This document shows positions 44,055 through 56,600 of a stretch of DNA of 64,000 nt, one piece after another. The notes under the pieces are model-generated. The model was not told the DNA's origin and did not search any database. It saw nothing but the letters and a program-made list of their open reading frames with translations. The stretch's first letter is position 1. The number at the start of each line of letters is the position of its first letter. A program made the position numbers and the translations under genes. Source of the DNA: Boswellia sacra (Eukaryota; Streptophyta; Magnoliopsida; Sapindales; Burseraceae); NCBI GenBank assembly GCA_013180625.2, contig SNVD02014776.1, forward strand, positions 496,001-560,000, in the 5' to 3' direction.

Positions 44055-47007
44055 TCATGGCCTTATCAAAATTGCTATAGATTCCCACTCCAAACTACAT
44101 ATAACATCCTGCATGACAACATATACAAACTATCAAAGATTCACATATACACTTCCAGAAAATAAAATTGAGTCTAGTATTGTTCCTAATCAATACTCAC
44201 CGAGGGGTTTTGCCTGTCAATGTCGAAGCTATTGATTGCACAAGGTTCAGCCAAAAGCTCGATGGGTTCTTCATCTATATTATTAGGCATTTAGGCATGA
44301 TCAGTCATAATTCAAATCTCTGAAGTATATTTTTTGTTTGGATATTTCCTTCAAAAAAATAATTCCCCAATCCAATGAAACTACAAGATTTTGGCATGTG
44401 GTATGCCAGCACACAGCGATAGTAGGCAACAATGATTGCAACAAGGAACGGATCAAGAACTATACCTTGTTCAACCACAGCAAGGATCCCATCTTCAGAA
44501 CAGAACATGGCAGGTAAGACTCGTGCAGATGAAATGTTCGAAGACTTTGTGTAGTAGTCATACTTAACCTCCCAAACCTCACTTTCAGATAATGAATGTG
44601 TGGCAGCCTCTCCAGTCGCAGAACCAGACAGAAGAATAGGCTGTTGTTGGCACCGAAGATCCCAGGCAAATATAGTACCTGAAGAACCCCCAGCCTACAA
44701 ATACTAGAAAATTAATAAACTGGCCTTAAATTCAAGCAAACCACAATTATCTCTAATGCCAGATCAAATTAAGAAAGCTAACTCAGGCTTCCAAAAATCA
44801 TGCAGGAACCCAATAATCAATACAAGTTCTAGTGTTGTAAAATATGACCTATTAAAGCTTCACATCAATATGGTTTTAAAGAAAAATAACTTGAATGAAT
44901 TATGACATTAATCAGAAAATTTTCTAACATGTGCTGATATACATTTCCTTGTTTGATTAAATATTACCTGCTTAGATTTATTAAGAAATGCTTCCTCTCT
45001 TGCTGATACTCAAAGAAAAAATTAATGCTCAATTAAATTTTGATTTGAAAATCTTCACACTGTGATTGCATGTTCCAAAGTACCATGCAAGCGAGATAAT
45101 ATTTTAGTTCTAGCATCATAAAATAAATAATGTAGAGGCTTTAACCATTATCATGATGCACAATCATGCCCATTATCTTATTGTTGGGCCAAGTAGCTAG
45201 TAGCTATAATACATCTGGAGTTATCACAATTCCACAAACATTGGAAAATGAAATCTACCACAACTATGCAAGAGCTAATCCGCCAGCAACAGACTCTGTA
45301 TTAAAATACTGTTAAATAGAGCTATATAGGACTTATTACGCCTTTTAATTCAATAATTTGGTAATTACATGGCCACTTTTTTGGCACCCAAAAAATACAA
45401 TATTAGATTAATGGGTATATGTTTTAGTATTATGACTAAAACAATCATACTTGGCCCAAGCCATAACCAATTTTTCATTTTTTAAATTCACTCAGATCCT
45501 TACTGCAGAATTCAGCATCTCTGAAAGCGCAACAGTTGGGAGACACTAATGAGAGATAGTTTGACCACTACAGTGCAGGTAGCTGCTAATTCACGTATGA
45601 GAGAAAACAGGAGGAAACTGATGAAACAGCTAGAACCTCATTATCAAGATCTTTCAACCAATTTCTCAGGTTTTACCATTAAAGAGAAAAAGAAATTACC
45701 AAACAAGTGTGCTTTCGTGAGGGATGAATATCAATGGAATGTATCATGCCAGAACTTTTTCCTTGAGACCTGCAATGATATCATCATAAAAAGTTAATCA
45801 TCCACAGCAATAGAACAGAATGCTGAAAGCATACTTTAGTCGTAAACATAAATTCATCATCCACAGCAATAGAACAGAATGCTGAAAGCATACTTTAGTT
45901 GTAAACATAAATTAACCATGTATTCTCCAAATGTTTATTCTGAAAGGAGCGCAGTTAGGCAAGCAAAACTCAATTTATGCAGCCGAATTCTGACAGGACA
46001 GATGTGAAAATTTCATAATTTTCATCTAGAATACAAAACTACTCAAACTACCTCAACATCACTTTATTAACATCAAGCACCAAGCTTCAAGGAATCTACA
46101 ACATGAACTACCCATTTCATAAGCACAAGTGAATAAGAAATGTTATTCAACAATTGCATTACAATTATACTAAATTTAACAAATAAATCACAGCAATTGA
46201 CCTCTTATTTGAAAAACTGGTTGTAAGTTATAACCTCCCCTGAACTTCTTTTAGACACCTCCTTTAAGTTTCATAGAAGTAACCGAAAAAAAAATTCCCT
46301 ATTTTCGAAACTGCGTTAATCAACACAATGACAGAAATGATAGACTAGCGCAAAACAACTTCAATTGCCCGATAAACCAGACAGAGAATAACTCACCAAT
46401 TTCCCTTAAACTGAGAAACGGGGTCGCCGGGCCGTCTCAGATCCCACCACTGAAGCCCGAAACCATACCCACCCGTCACGAACTCACTCGGAGACGCCCA
46501 CTTCACAGCATTAAACCCCACCAAGCCACTCCCATCATAAACCCTTCTAAACCCCTTCTCACCACCGCCAACACTCACCAAATTCACTCTCCCATCGTCA
46601 CCCACGCTCACCAACTCATTTCCACTGTCCATCAAGTCCATCCCGCAGATGGGTCCCGCGTGATACTCACGATCGTCCACCGTCAGCAGCAACTCAAGAG
46701 AACCGGAAGCCAGCACGTGGAGGGAGCCGGAGAAGGTGGAGGCGGCGACGAGGGACTGGGAGGTGGAGAGGGAGGAGATTCGGGAAGTTGGGGTCCATAG
46801 AGAATGTGGGGCGAGAGAAGGCGAAGAGTGGTTGGATAAGGAGAAGGTTTGAAGGGAAGGGGCAGCGGAGTCGGTGTCGAAGAGGGCGAGGATGAGGAGC
46901 TTGGAGAGTGGGGAGAGAGCAGGGAGCCAGCGGACGGTGTCTATGTAGGCTGATTGAGGGAGTCTGTGGATCAGCGTAGGGGTTGGGACGACTCCTGTTA
47001 TGGCCAT
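44055..47007 (-). CDS. NUP43: NUP43-type WD40 nucleoporin
   Basis: Five exons join in frame: 46397-47007, 45700-45769, 44466-44694, 44201-44274 and 44055-44108 (345 residues; slightly shorter than I recall for Arabidopsis). NUP43 is a beta-propeller subunit of the Nup107-160 complex, which forms the nuclear pore scaffold. The start MAITGVVPTPTLIHRLPQSA and blocks YIDTVRWLP, LVAASTFSGSLHVL, LVSVGDDGRVNLVSV, FVTGGYGFGLQWWDLRRPG, SGMIHSIDIHPSRKHTC, GTIFAWDLRCQQQPI, MFCSEDGILAVVEQ and EPIELLAEPCAINSFDIDRQ show the WD repeats. The C-terminus DVICSLEWESIAIL ends the propeller. Intron 1 is 627 bp and intron 2 is 1005 bp. All splice sites are canonical. Nothing suggests a defect. Confidence 0.95.
45794..45912. 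repeat. Tandem duplication of about 56 bp in NUP43 intron 1
   Basis: CATCCACAGCAATAGAACAG ... TTTAGTCGTAAACATAAATT is followed at once by the same sequence with one change (TTGTAAACA). The near identity means a recent duplication; it sits just upstream of exon 2 in gene orientation. Confidence 0.9.
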
Positions 47008-49257
47008 TGTTTTGCCAAGGCTGAGCTCGGTTTTTCAGGGTGGTCGAAGTGACAGCAGAGTAAAGTGTAAAATCAGTCAACGAGCGAGGCGTTCAAGTCT
47101 CAACTCTCAAGTGAGCGCTAGCTTTTGGTTTTAGAAGGGTTTTGCTTTCTGTTCTACAGCAGAACAAACAAACATTTGAAGCATTTTTGGGAAAAAAAAA
47201 TCTCCAAATATCTAATCTTGGAAGATCAAGCAATGTGCGAAAATAAACAAATTTTAGCAACACGGTAATACCAAAAAACTACCTCGAAGTTGAAATTTGG
47301 CCTAATATCAGTCAGAATGCGAGTTTAACATTTATCACTGGCACCCCGAAGTTATAATAGAAATTCTATTTTGCCCCTAGATTTTATAACCAATTCCTAA
47401 GTCTGTCAATCTTCGTTGTTTGTTTTTGTCAAGTGCTTCATTCTATTGGCCCATATGGCAATTTTTACCGCGTGGTCCGGGTATTCGAATTTTCTCCGGT
47501 CAATCTGGGTGGAAAAAGCCTAGATTTTACAGGGAGAAAATTCAGGTACGGGGATTTTCAAGAAGAAATAGTCCGAGTACGGTGCGGGTGCAGTATTGCT
47601 AATAAACCTCGCAGCTAGCCCACACCCGCATAATCCAAGCCAATTATCAAAAAAATATATATATATACCAAGACTTGAACCCATGACTTAGAAGTTGAAT
47701 TTTAACTATTAACTATCAAAACACATACCTTTTTACTATTAAAATTGGTAGACAATTTTATTATTTTTTATATAATTTAATTAAAACTAATTAATCAAGT
47801 AATATATTGTGTTTGAACTTAGATGTTGAAAAACACATTATACAAGTTTTTTCACAACTACGAAGCACATCTTTATAGCATATTAAGCAACCTTATTTTA
47901 TTTGATTTATTTCAAAGAGTTAAAAAAAAAGTAAGAAAAAAAGTGGGGAAAATCTCAGGGAAAATATGGGGTTTTTTCCAGGTGCGATATATACAATCTC
48001 AAAACCCGCAAATACTCGCACCGGAAAAAACCTGAGAAAATTTGGGGATTTTACGAGAACCTGAGAGAAATTTTTTTGTCCAAACCTGCACCCGCACCCG
48101 GATTTTACCATCCCTAAATTGGCCAAATCACGTTTTGGTTTTGGTTTATTTTTCTCTATTAACGGTATGCTCAGCTACTACTTTTAGCTTACTTGAAGCT
48201 TTGAAGTGGCTAGGGTTTAGCAGACCCTTCTTTTGTTCTTCGTTTGCAATCTATTGCTTAGGTTTTTTTTTTGGTAGTTCGGCTATGGCAGTGCTTTAAT
48301 AATTATTGATTTTGATTTTGCTCGCAGAAGATTACACATGGAATTAATGTTCGCAGGTTTATTTACACCTAACCATTCTCTTTGTTTTCTTTACTACTTT
48401 TCTTTAATTTATCAAATGTTTTCTCATGCGTTGGATGAATTGTTGATGTTGTAACGAGGTTAAACTGTTGGTTTGTTCAACTGAGTGACTAGGATTAGAT
48501 TTTACTAGTTTGTTCAAATGCAATGATAGGTTTAATTTTCATGGTGTCGCGACTCCCTGACCTTGTTTGCCAAAATGTTGTTTGTAACCATTCCATTAAG
48601 CTAAGCATGGTTTGCTGAAGAAATAACTTGGTCTCGTGGTAGATGCTTTAATGGGTATCCTTTGACCTCTTTTAATTAAGTGCTAGAAAGGAACCATTAA
48701 ATACCCTTTTGATGGGCGTTCCATTACACATTTTTGTTGTGTAAAGATTTTTAGTTTTTAAATCTTTTGCCCATTCATCATTGGCCATGGGCATGTATCT
48801 ATTTGGGTTTCTATTGTTGGTAGCCTTCGCTTAATTTGTGTTATGTATAACAACCATTAGAAATGCTTTATTGAAAGCATGATTGTGGTATGCAATTGTA
48901 TTCAGTACATGATTGTCACAACTTTACCATGTCATCTTCTTTCCTTTTAAATATATAAAGAGAATTAAGAATTAATAAAGTATAAATATGAGATTTTTGT
49001 ATAGTATTACTTTGGATTGAGTTCCTTTTCCCATTTGAACATATTATATTATAATGTTGTTCTTTTTAACTCACTACATTAGGATAAGACCTATATATGC
49101 AATATATGCATAAATTCAACCATTTAATAAAGCATTATAATGAAAGACTGATATGGCAGATGATTAGGTGTGCATTAATTGGCAATCCTATGTTAAACAA
49201 GCGAATCAGCCTCGGGCATTTTCTGAATCCAAGGTGTGGTTGGTACATATTGAGATA
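47008..49257. other. Intergenic, with a degraded repeat
   Basis: NUP43 promoter side, then a block at about 47450-48115 with GCGGGTGCAG, ACCCGCA and CACCCGCACCCGG motifs and AT-rich sequence between them. It looks like an old MITE-type repeat whose ends I cannot fix. A TA run is at 47657-47667. No gene supported. Confidence 0.45.
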
Positions 49258-49265
49258 TGTGCGGG

Positions 49266-49596
49266 TAGGGGTGTGTAAAATAATCCGACCCGACCCGACC
49301 CGACCCGATCGGGTTTATCGGGTTTTGGTCGGGTTAACCGTGAACAGTAGTACCTCCGAAATCGGGTTGGAATAGTCGGGTTTGAACAGTACCGGGTTAT
49401 AATCAGGTTTGAATAGTATGTTTGAATAAAACTAAACCCGATCCAATCCGACCCGATCCGATCGGGTTGTTGGGTTTTAATCGAGTTAATATTGAATAGT
49501 AACCCGAATTCGGGTCAAAAGAGTCGGGTTTGAACAGTATCGGGTCAAAATCGGGTTTGGGCAAACCCGACCCGACCCGACACGTGTGCACCCCTA
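49266..49596. mobile_element. hAT-type MITE, 331 bp, with perfect 8-bp target duplication
   Basis: Tips TAGGGGTGTGTA and TGCACCCCTA are inverted repeats, flanked by TGTGCGGG on both sides (49258-49265 and 49597-49604). The interior is made of CGACCCGACC and CGGGTTT repeats. Eight-base duplications and TAGGGGTGTG tips are hAT features. Confidence 0.88.
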
Positions 49597-49604
49597 TGTG
49601 CGGG

Positions 49605-51686
49605 TAGGAGGATATAAATGAGTAGTATGATCGGCATTGGCTCACAAGTTGACCCCAAGTTGAGGATTTAGCAGTATAACTATTTTCAAATTTTTCATAA
49701 ATTTAATATAAAGGTTGTAAATCTTTGAATAAAAATGATAAATATGTAAAAAAAGTTGTAAATAAATAATCGTATAACTATTTTCATTTTTTATAAAATT
49801 AATCTAAAAGTCGTAAATCATTGTATAAAATTTGTAAATATAAAAAATTATTTATTTATAATTTTTTTCATATTTACGATTTTTATACAAAGATTTATAA
49901 CTTTTACGCTAAATTTACAGAAAATTTGAAAAAATTTGAAAACAATTGTATGTAACGTAGTATGACCAAGTTGATGGTATGATTGGATCATAAAAAGAAG
50001 TTCCTGCCTTTAGCTTTCCTATTAACTTTATTTATATTTTTAGATCTGTTTCGCAAACATCTGAAATAAAGTAAAGGCTAAGAAGGAAACTCATTTGTGA
50101 CTTCATTAATTTCAAAGTGTAGCAAGGAGTGTTAGAAAATTCCTATAAATTTTTGTTATTTATCCGATGCACAATGCGCATGGAGCTATTTCACAAGCAA
50201 ATTTGTATGTTTCTCGCAGAAAAATATTTTGACATGGCTATTGTGTAATGTGTTTGTCTTTAGTTTTGTCACCCTGAAGAGAACTGTTAACAGAAAAGAA
50301 ATTTTTTTGTACGAACTTATACAGTGGCTTTCCTGGTGACTTTGCATCCCAATCCTTATAGCTGGTCTAAGATGAAGCTTAATATTAATTTTGGTCATCC
50401 TTTATTGTTTATGCATTAAATTTCTACTTGAATAAAATTTGGTGTATACTTGTACACTTCATGTAACTGTGTGTGTTATGTACAATTTGGTTCACAAAAA
50501 ATGATGATCAATTTCGAGGTATTTTTTGTTGAACTTGTTGATCAAATAACTCGGTGGGTATTTTGTAACTTCATTTTAAGGTAAATATGTTGTATTTGAT
50601 ATTTTATGTATTATTTTTTAAAGAAAAAGGAAGAGAAAATGAAAAAAAGGGTGGAAACTCAAAAGATTTATAAAAGGTTGATGAAAACATAAACAGTCAA
50701 CATTGTTTAGAGGATCAAAATTAAAAGCACATAGGACTGAAACTTGGAATGGGTCCCATAATTGAAGAATGGAAATTTTTGCTATTTTAGGAAATCTACA
50801 ATCTTTTTGCAGATTTTATTTTTCAAGTTCATATTTTTTCTTAATTATTTTTATTAATGATTTGATAATTGAAGGAAGAAATAGCCACGATCTTTGGCAT
50901 CCAGAAGCTGTTACTTCAGAAATCCGACACCGGTGACTGGTTCTGAGACTTCAGTTCTCCACAAATCACCCCATCATTGACTTCCTCTGTAAGTTGCCCC
51001 AACATCCGCATTTCATTTTCTTTTTTAGCTAGATATCCAATGCTGGATTCGCTTATCAAATAGATTGAAGAAATGCATAATTTATCAGCAGAAAACTTGC
51101 AAAGCTTACGAATTAATATGTGCAATACCGAAGAGAAGCAGGGAAGTCAACTTTCATCATTTCTGTTGAAGTTTCTGCTGCCCCAAGTCTCTGATCTAGG
51201 CAATTTTGAGGAACTAACATAATGAGTTATGTTTTGCCAAGCATTTGGTTTAATTTGTTTAGCTTTTATCTTTGGCTGATTTGCGCTTGTTCCTAGTTAC
51301 AAATAATTCTATGTCACTTATATTTGTGACAACTTCTCCCCTGCTTAAGAACTAAATGAAAGAAAAAAAAAAGAATTAGGTTCTTAAAAATTAGGATGTA
51401 ATAGTATTTAATATTTATTATGTTTATTTCAAAAGAAAGAGAAAGGCTTAGATACATCCGTTGTATTGCAGTGAATATAATTAAAGAGCGTCACATAATC
51501 ACTACGTAAGGGGGTGATATCCGCTTCTCCAAAATTAATATTATTGAAATTTTGGGGTCTATTAATCCTGGTCAGAATCCTAGGGGTTCCTTTAAAATCA
51601 ATCATTTTTAAAATTTTCACAATATAAGTCTGTTCTTTAAAAATAATTTCAGAAAACCTCACACACGGACTGGTGAGTGGAAGCAA
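49605..51686. other. Intergenic upstream of the cofactor C gene
   Basis: AT-rich with short inverted phrases around 49680-49930 (TAAATTTAATATAAAGGTTG and a mirrored TTTACGCTAAATTTACAG). A minus-strand frame at 50916-51125 has no recognised domain. No gene supported. Confidence 0.5.
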
Positions 51687-52703
51687 ATGGAGGACGAAGA
51701 GATCCCAAAATCCCAGCAACAAATCTCGGACCCTGCATTACAAAAGAAGTACCAGTTGGTGCTCGAGCGTCTCGCCAATCGCCACCAAACTCGCTTGGAA
51801 AGTATCAAACTTAACTCACCTGACTCGTCCATCTCCACCTTCCTCTCTCGCTTCAACGACTTGAAAAACTCCATCACCAACCTCATTGAATCCACCTCCG
51901 ATCCATGTCGTCTCCCCAACATCTCCTCTGCCATCTCCGACCTTGAAAAACTCGTTGCCGAGAACTCTTACTCCCTCCCTTCCTACGAAGTCCGCTCCTC
52001 CCTCAAAACCATCTCCAATTTGAAGCAAAATCTTGAAAATTTATCATCCAAATTATTCCCCAGAAAGAAATTCTCCTTCAAAAACAAACCCACCAAAGAA
52101 CCCCAAAACCAAATCCTAGCCCAAAACGATGTCGTTTCATTACCTGAGGAAACCAGGCTGAGATTTGTAGCTCGTGATTCGCCTGGTTTCAGAGACAAAA
52201 GAAACCAAGTGTTGGTGAAGAAATTCAAGGGCTCGGAGATTGGCGAGTTCTCGTTATCGCATTTGGAAGACTGTGAGGTGAGATTGGTGGGATGCATTAA
52301 TGCTCTGTTTGTGAATCGCTTAAAGGGTTGTAAAGTGTACGTGGGGCCTGTGATAGGTTCAATTTTGATAGAGGAATTGAATGATTGCGTGTTGGTTTTG
52401 GCATCGCATCAGATTAGGATTCATTTGGCAACAAATTGTGATTTTTACCTGAGGGTGAGGAGCAGGCCGATTATTGAGGATTGCAGTGGGGTGAGATTTG
52501 CGCCATATTGTTTGAAGTATGAGGGGATTGAGGAGGATTTGGAGGCCGCTGGGTTGAGTGAGGAGACGGGGAATTGGAGCCATGTGGATGATTTTAAGTG
52601 GTTGAGAGCCGTGCAGAGTCCCAACTGGTCGGTTTTGCCAGCAGAGGAGAGGCTTGGGACTTTTGAGTTGGTGGATTTGGGTTGTGGCAACGGTGCAAGC
52701 TAG
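51687..52703 (+). CDS. TFCC: Tubulin-folding cofactor C (TBCC)
   Basis: An intronless 338-residue frame. TBCC completes tubulin heterodimer folding by stimulating GTP hydrolysis on beta-tubulin, releasing assembly-ready dimers in the cytosol; the Arabidopsis gene is PORCINO. Residues about 15-125 are a helical, spectrin-like N-terminal region (ALQKKYQLVLERLANRHQTR; ISNLKQNLENLSSKLF). A basic linker follows. The C-terminal domain (about 155-310) is the beta-helical C-CAP/TBCC fold with FKGSEIGEFSL, GCINALFVNRLKGC and GPVIGSILIEEL. The motif HQIRIH (241-246) has the arginine finger R244, and RPIIEDCSGVRFAPY follows. The first ATG is in good context (AAATGGAGG). The last 29 codons and 3' flank are duplicated immediately downstream. 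Confidence 0.95.
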   Translation: MEDEEIPKSQQQISDPALQKKYQLVLERLANRHQTRLESIKLNSPDSSISTFLSRFNDLKNSITNLIESTSDPCRLPNISSAISDLEKLVAENSYSLPSYEVRSSLKTISNLKQNLENLSSKLFPRKKFSFKNKPTKEPQNQILAQNDVVSLPEETRLRFVARDSPGFRDKRNQVLVKKFKGSEIGEFSLSHLEDCEVRLVGCINALFVNRLKGCKVYVGPVIGSILIEELNDCVLVLASHQIRIHLATNCDFYLRVRSRPIIEDCSGVRFAPYCLKYEGIEEDLEAAGLSEETGNWSHVDDFKWLRAVQSPNWSVLPAEERLGTFELVDLGCGNGAS

Positions 52704-53650
52704 CTTTGTTTAATCACTTGTTTAGCACTATGAAGTTTCAAATTGAGGCTACGCCAGTTTTTGGAAGTAGGAAAGTTGTGGCATTTAGTCAAGTATATGG
52801 CCGTGAGAAATTATGTTTTAGGCCTTGTGAGAGCAAACCACGGCCTTGACTAGTGATTTACGTGTCAGGGTTTGGAACTTGGTTGCTATGTTTGGTATTC
52901 TCGAATTTATTGTTTGGATTGTTTTATTCATGTATCAATGGTTATTCCGAATTGAAATTGAAAATTTGGGTGGATATTGAGCTATTTTTGCTATTTGTTG
53001 ATTAATTTAGTTATATGTGAGCAATTTAGTGGATGAGATGGATTTGTTGTATGTGGCCTTGATTGCTTCATGAAAATAATGGATTAATGGATATTTTTTA
53101 AGTTAGCTTTCCTCATTTAATTCTAGTAATCATTTGTTCAGAGTCCCAATTGGTCAGTTTTGCCAGCGGAGGAGAGGCTTGGGACTTTTGATTTGGTGGA
53201 TTTGGGGTGTGGTAACGGTGCTAGCTAGCTTAGTTTAAGCAGTTATTTAGCACACTCAAGTTTGAATTTGAGGCTATGCCGAACCCTGCAGTTTTGGGAA
53301 GCAGGAAAGTTGTGGCATTTTGTCAAGTATATGGCCATGAGAAATTATGTTCTAGGCCTTGTGAGAGCAAACCATGGCCTTGACTAGTGATTTACGTGTC
53401 AGGGTTTGGAACTTGGTTGCGGTGATTGGTAATCAATTGCTTGGATTGTTTTATTCATGTATCAATGATTATTCTGAATGTAATTGAAAATTTTGGTGGA
53501 TATTGAGCTATTTTTCTATTTGTTGATTAATTTAGTAATATACGAGAAATTTAGTGGATGGGATGGAGTTGTTGTAAGTCACCTTCATGAAAATAATGGA
53601 ATAATGGATATTTTTTAAGTTAGCTTTGTCATTAAAAATTCTAGTAATCA
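52614..53650 (+). repeat. Tandem duplication of the cofactor C 3' end, two units of about 520 bp
   Basis: Unit 1 is 52614-53138 and unit 2 is 53139-53650. Both contain the coding tail, CAAGTATATGGCC, ATTTACGTGTCAGGGTTTGG, ATATTGAGCTATTTTT and ATTCTAGTAATCAT in the same order. Differences and small indels are scattered, mostly in the non-coding part. Confidence 0.95.
53139..53228 (+). pseudogene. Duplicated 29-codon tail of cofactor C
   Basis: This copy still reads QSPNWSVLPAEERLGTF to LGCGNGAS and a TAG stop. Compared with the gene's tail there are seven base differences: six are silent and one changes Glu to Asp. It has no start or upstream part of its own, so it is a fragment unless joined by unusual splicing. 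Confidence 0.85.
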
Positions 53651-56600
53651 TACTATTTTCTTATGTTTCCTGCAGTTAAATGAACCAAATTATGTAAAAT
53701 TTCACATATAATTATATATCATGCATTTAGATGGTTGGATTTTTTGGATTGTTGAGTAGAACATAATGTGTGTGTGTGTGTCTGTGTTTTTTATTCGGCA
53801 TCCACCTTATTATAAGTTGCCTTCTGCCCGTCTTCAGGTGGGTCAATGTCTGGAATGATATTCATTATTCTTAGGGTTGGGTGTGGAAACTGGATATATC
53901 TGCTTAGGTGAATTAGGTAAAGGTTTAAGGAAAGATATGGCCCTCGGCTTTGATTAGTACTGGTGTTTAGTGTTCACTGGAATTATGTGAACTTGTTGTT
54001 GGTTAACTGATACTTGGGTGGTTTTCTATAGTGAGGGCTGCCCTTTTGTCTATAATGATTAGTTGGTCACAGATTCGGACATTGGTTGCTTTGTTTTTGC
54101 TATTGTTGACACCTCTGCTCTGCTTTTGTAACTCTTATTCATCATTAATCTATTTACTTTTGTTTCGTACCTGGAACTGGAATATAAACTACTTTGTCTT
54201 CTCTTGATTAGTTGGGCTGAAAAAGAGTTACGTTTTGAAATTAAATTGTAGAGTTACTTGTGTTATATCCATGCCATGTCGTGAGCCTTTGGAGATATTT
54301 GAAAACTGCTTGAGTTTTCAATCTCTGGCATCTTCATTCATTGTAAGTCGGTCACGGCATCCTTATGAAGTTGTGGGATTTATAACATGCAGGAACCTTT
54401 TGAGCTTTTAAGAGACATGATGCACAAACATTAGCTCCCTGTCATTTTATTTTTAGCTTTAAAATTATATGTTTTAGTTTTAGTTATCTCAATATATTTC
54501 TGATTAAAAGTTCCGCGTAATGCCAGCCTTAAATTGGTTAAAGACTAGGAGTTAGAATCTGCTGTAAACTACAAGATGTGTCAAGATAATGTGCACACAT
54601 CATGATTGTTCTAAAGAAACAAAGACTCATATCTCTAGAGTGTGTAAACACAACCTTACAATTATATCAAGATTGTAATTCTTGTCAATTTCTGTTGATA
54701 CTCAAGCACAAATATTTACTTAATTAAGGAATTGAAGAGTACTGCACTTCTTTCACTGTTTCACTATAAGAACAAGTCAAGGTTTATTACTGCTTGGATG
54801 TGTGTGTCTAGTTGTCAAGCAGCAGATATTCATTTCTTCTTGTTTTGTCTGGTTCGTATCTCAGCATACCGACAACCATGGCAGATGTATTTTGATGCTT
54901 GGTGAACTGTAAAAAATCATTAAATATAAACAAACAACTAAATATGATTTTAAATAATAGAGAAGCCTTGAAACTAACTACTAAACATGATTTTAAATAA
55001 TAGAGAAGCCTTTGGTTTCCTTAGGCAACTAATTATTAGGTCATTAGAAATTTGATGTGTCCTTTGATTTCCAAGTCAAAACAACTCCAATCACAAGCTA
55101 CGCTACAAGATATGCTACTAAATGCAATATTTTAAAGCAAACAGTATTCAGTGGAAAATTCTTTGAGTTAAAAGAGTACAGTTTAGTCAATATTAAAGTT
55201 GAATGTTCAAGCTTTACAAGTTTAAAGATATGATTTTATCTATTATTTCAGAATAAATTGACATAAAAAAAATCCAGTTCTAAACATTCCAACGAGGCAA
55301 AACCAGAAAAAGGAAACAATGTGAATGGATCTCATTTAGTTAGGTCATTTTGCTACCTTTCTTGTTTTCATTATCAAATAAAAATCTCATAGAATATGTA
55401 GTATCTGTTTATTTAGGTATTTTCATTAAATTATTTTCTTTAAAAACAAAAACAACATTTTCTCATTTCCAAACTACTTGCCGGCCCGTTAACTAATTTG
55501 TCTTTTATTACTTTTTTATTTCAAAATATTTTTATTATTTTACTATAAATTCTATTAATAATTAAATATTTTATTTTATTTGTTTTATAATATTTGAAAA
55601 TAAAAAATATTTTTAAAATTTTTTTAAACTATATTTTATTTTCATATAAAAACATCAAATACACATAATCAATCGTATCTAATCCAATCCCTTGTAGAAT
55701 ATATAAGTATTTTCAAATATACCTCTTATTCTCAAATCAAAATGAAAATTTTTAAAACAAAACACAAAATACATGACCAGTGAAAAAACAACTTTTCCAA
55801 ATCCCAGGATCCAATGGAAATAACCCTATAGAGGTCCTCGTGATATGGTACAAATCTTATAAAAGAAGCTAAATAAATATTGACCATAAGATACTGTCTC
55901 TTAAGCTTCATTCATGTCATCTTTCTCCACTACAGTCTATCACTCACTTTTGTTAAACAAGCCATTCCTGAAGGTCATTTTTGAGAGAGATTCGAAAGCT
56001 GGTGAAGGCCAAGAAGGTATACGCATTCCATGATATATAAATGGTTTTCAAGTGTTTCTATTGCAATAGAATTTCTATGATATATCATGAGAATGCATGG
56101 ACCGTTATGCATGCATGTTTAACACATATTTTCTGAAAGAAAATATTCTTTGTATGTCTAAGCTTTAATTAATTTAGACCTGGTTTGGTTTGTGATTGTT
56201 GGTATTGTAATGGTGAAAATCCCTGTTCTTGTTTGGTTTTCATTTCTTGTTCTGTTGCCTGTCACTCAGCAATTTTGTAGGGATTTTGCATATTTTGGTA
56301 TAGTTTGTGAAACATGTACTTGGAATTAGAAAAATAATTTTGAGAACTAAGCTTTAAAGATGATGGCTGGAAGAGATGAATCAAAATATTGGTAGAAAAT
56401 ATTATTTTACTATTTGCTTCACTTGTTCTGTCCAATTTGGTATTTGAGCGTATAGAAATTGAATATTGATTTGAGACCTAGAAAGAGAGAGGTTCAGCTG
56501 GTTAATTTTATAAATCCAGAGCATGGTATGCTTTTGTGAACAAAAGCAAAACTCTAAGACAAAGGGATTGCGGATAGGGGTGTGCAAAAAGTCCGACCTG

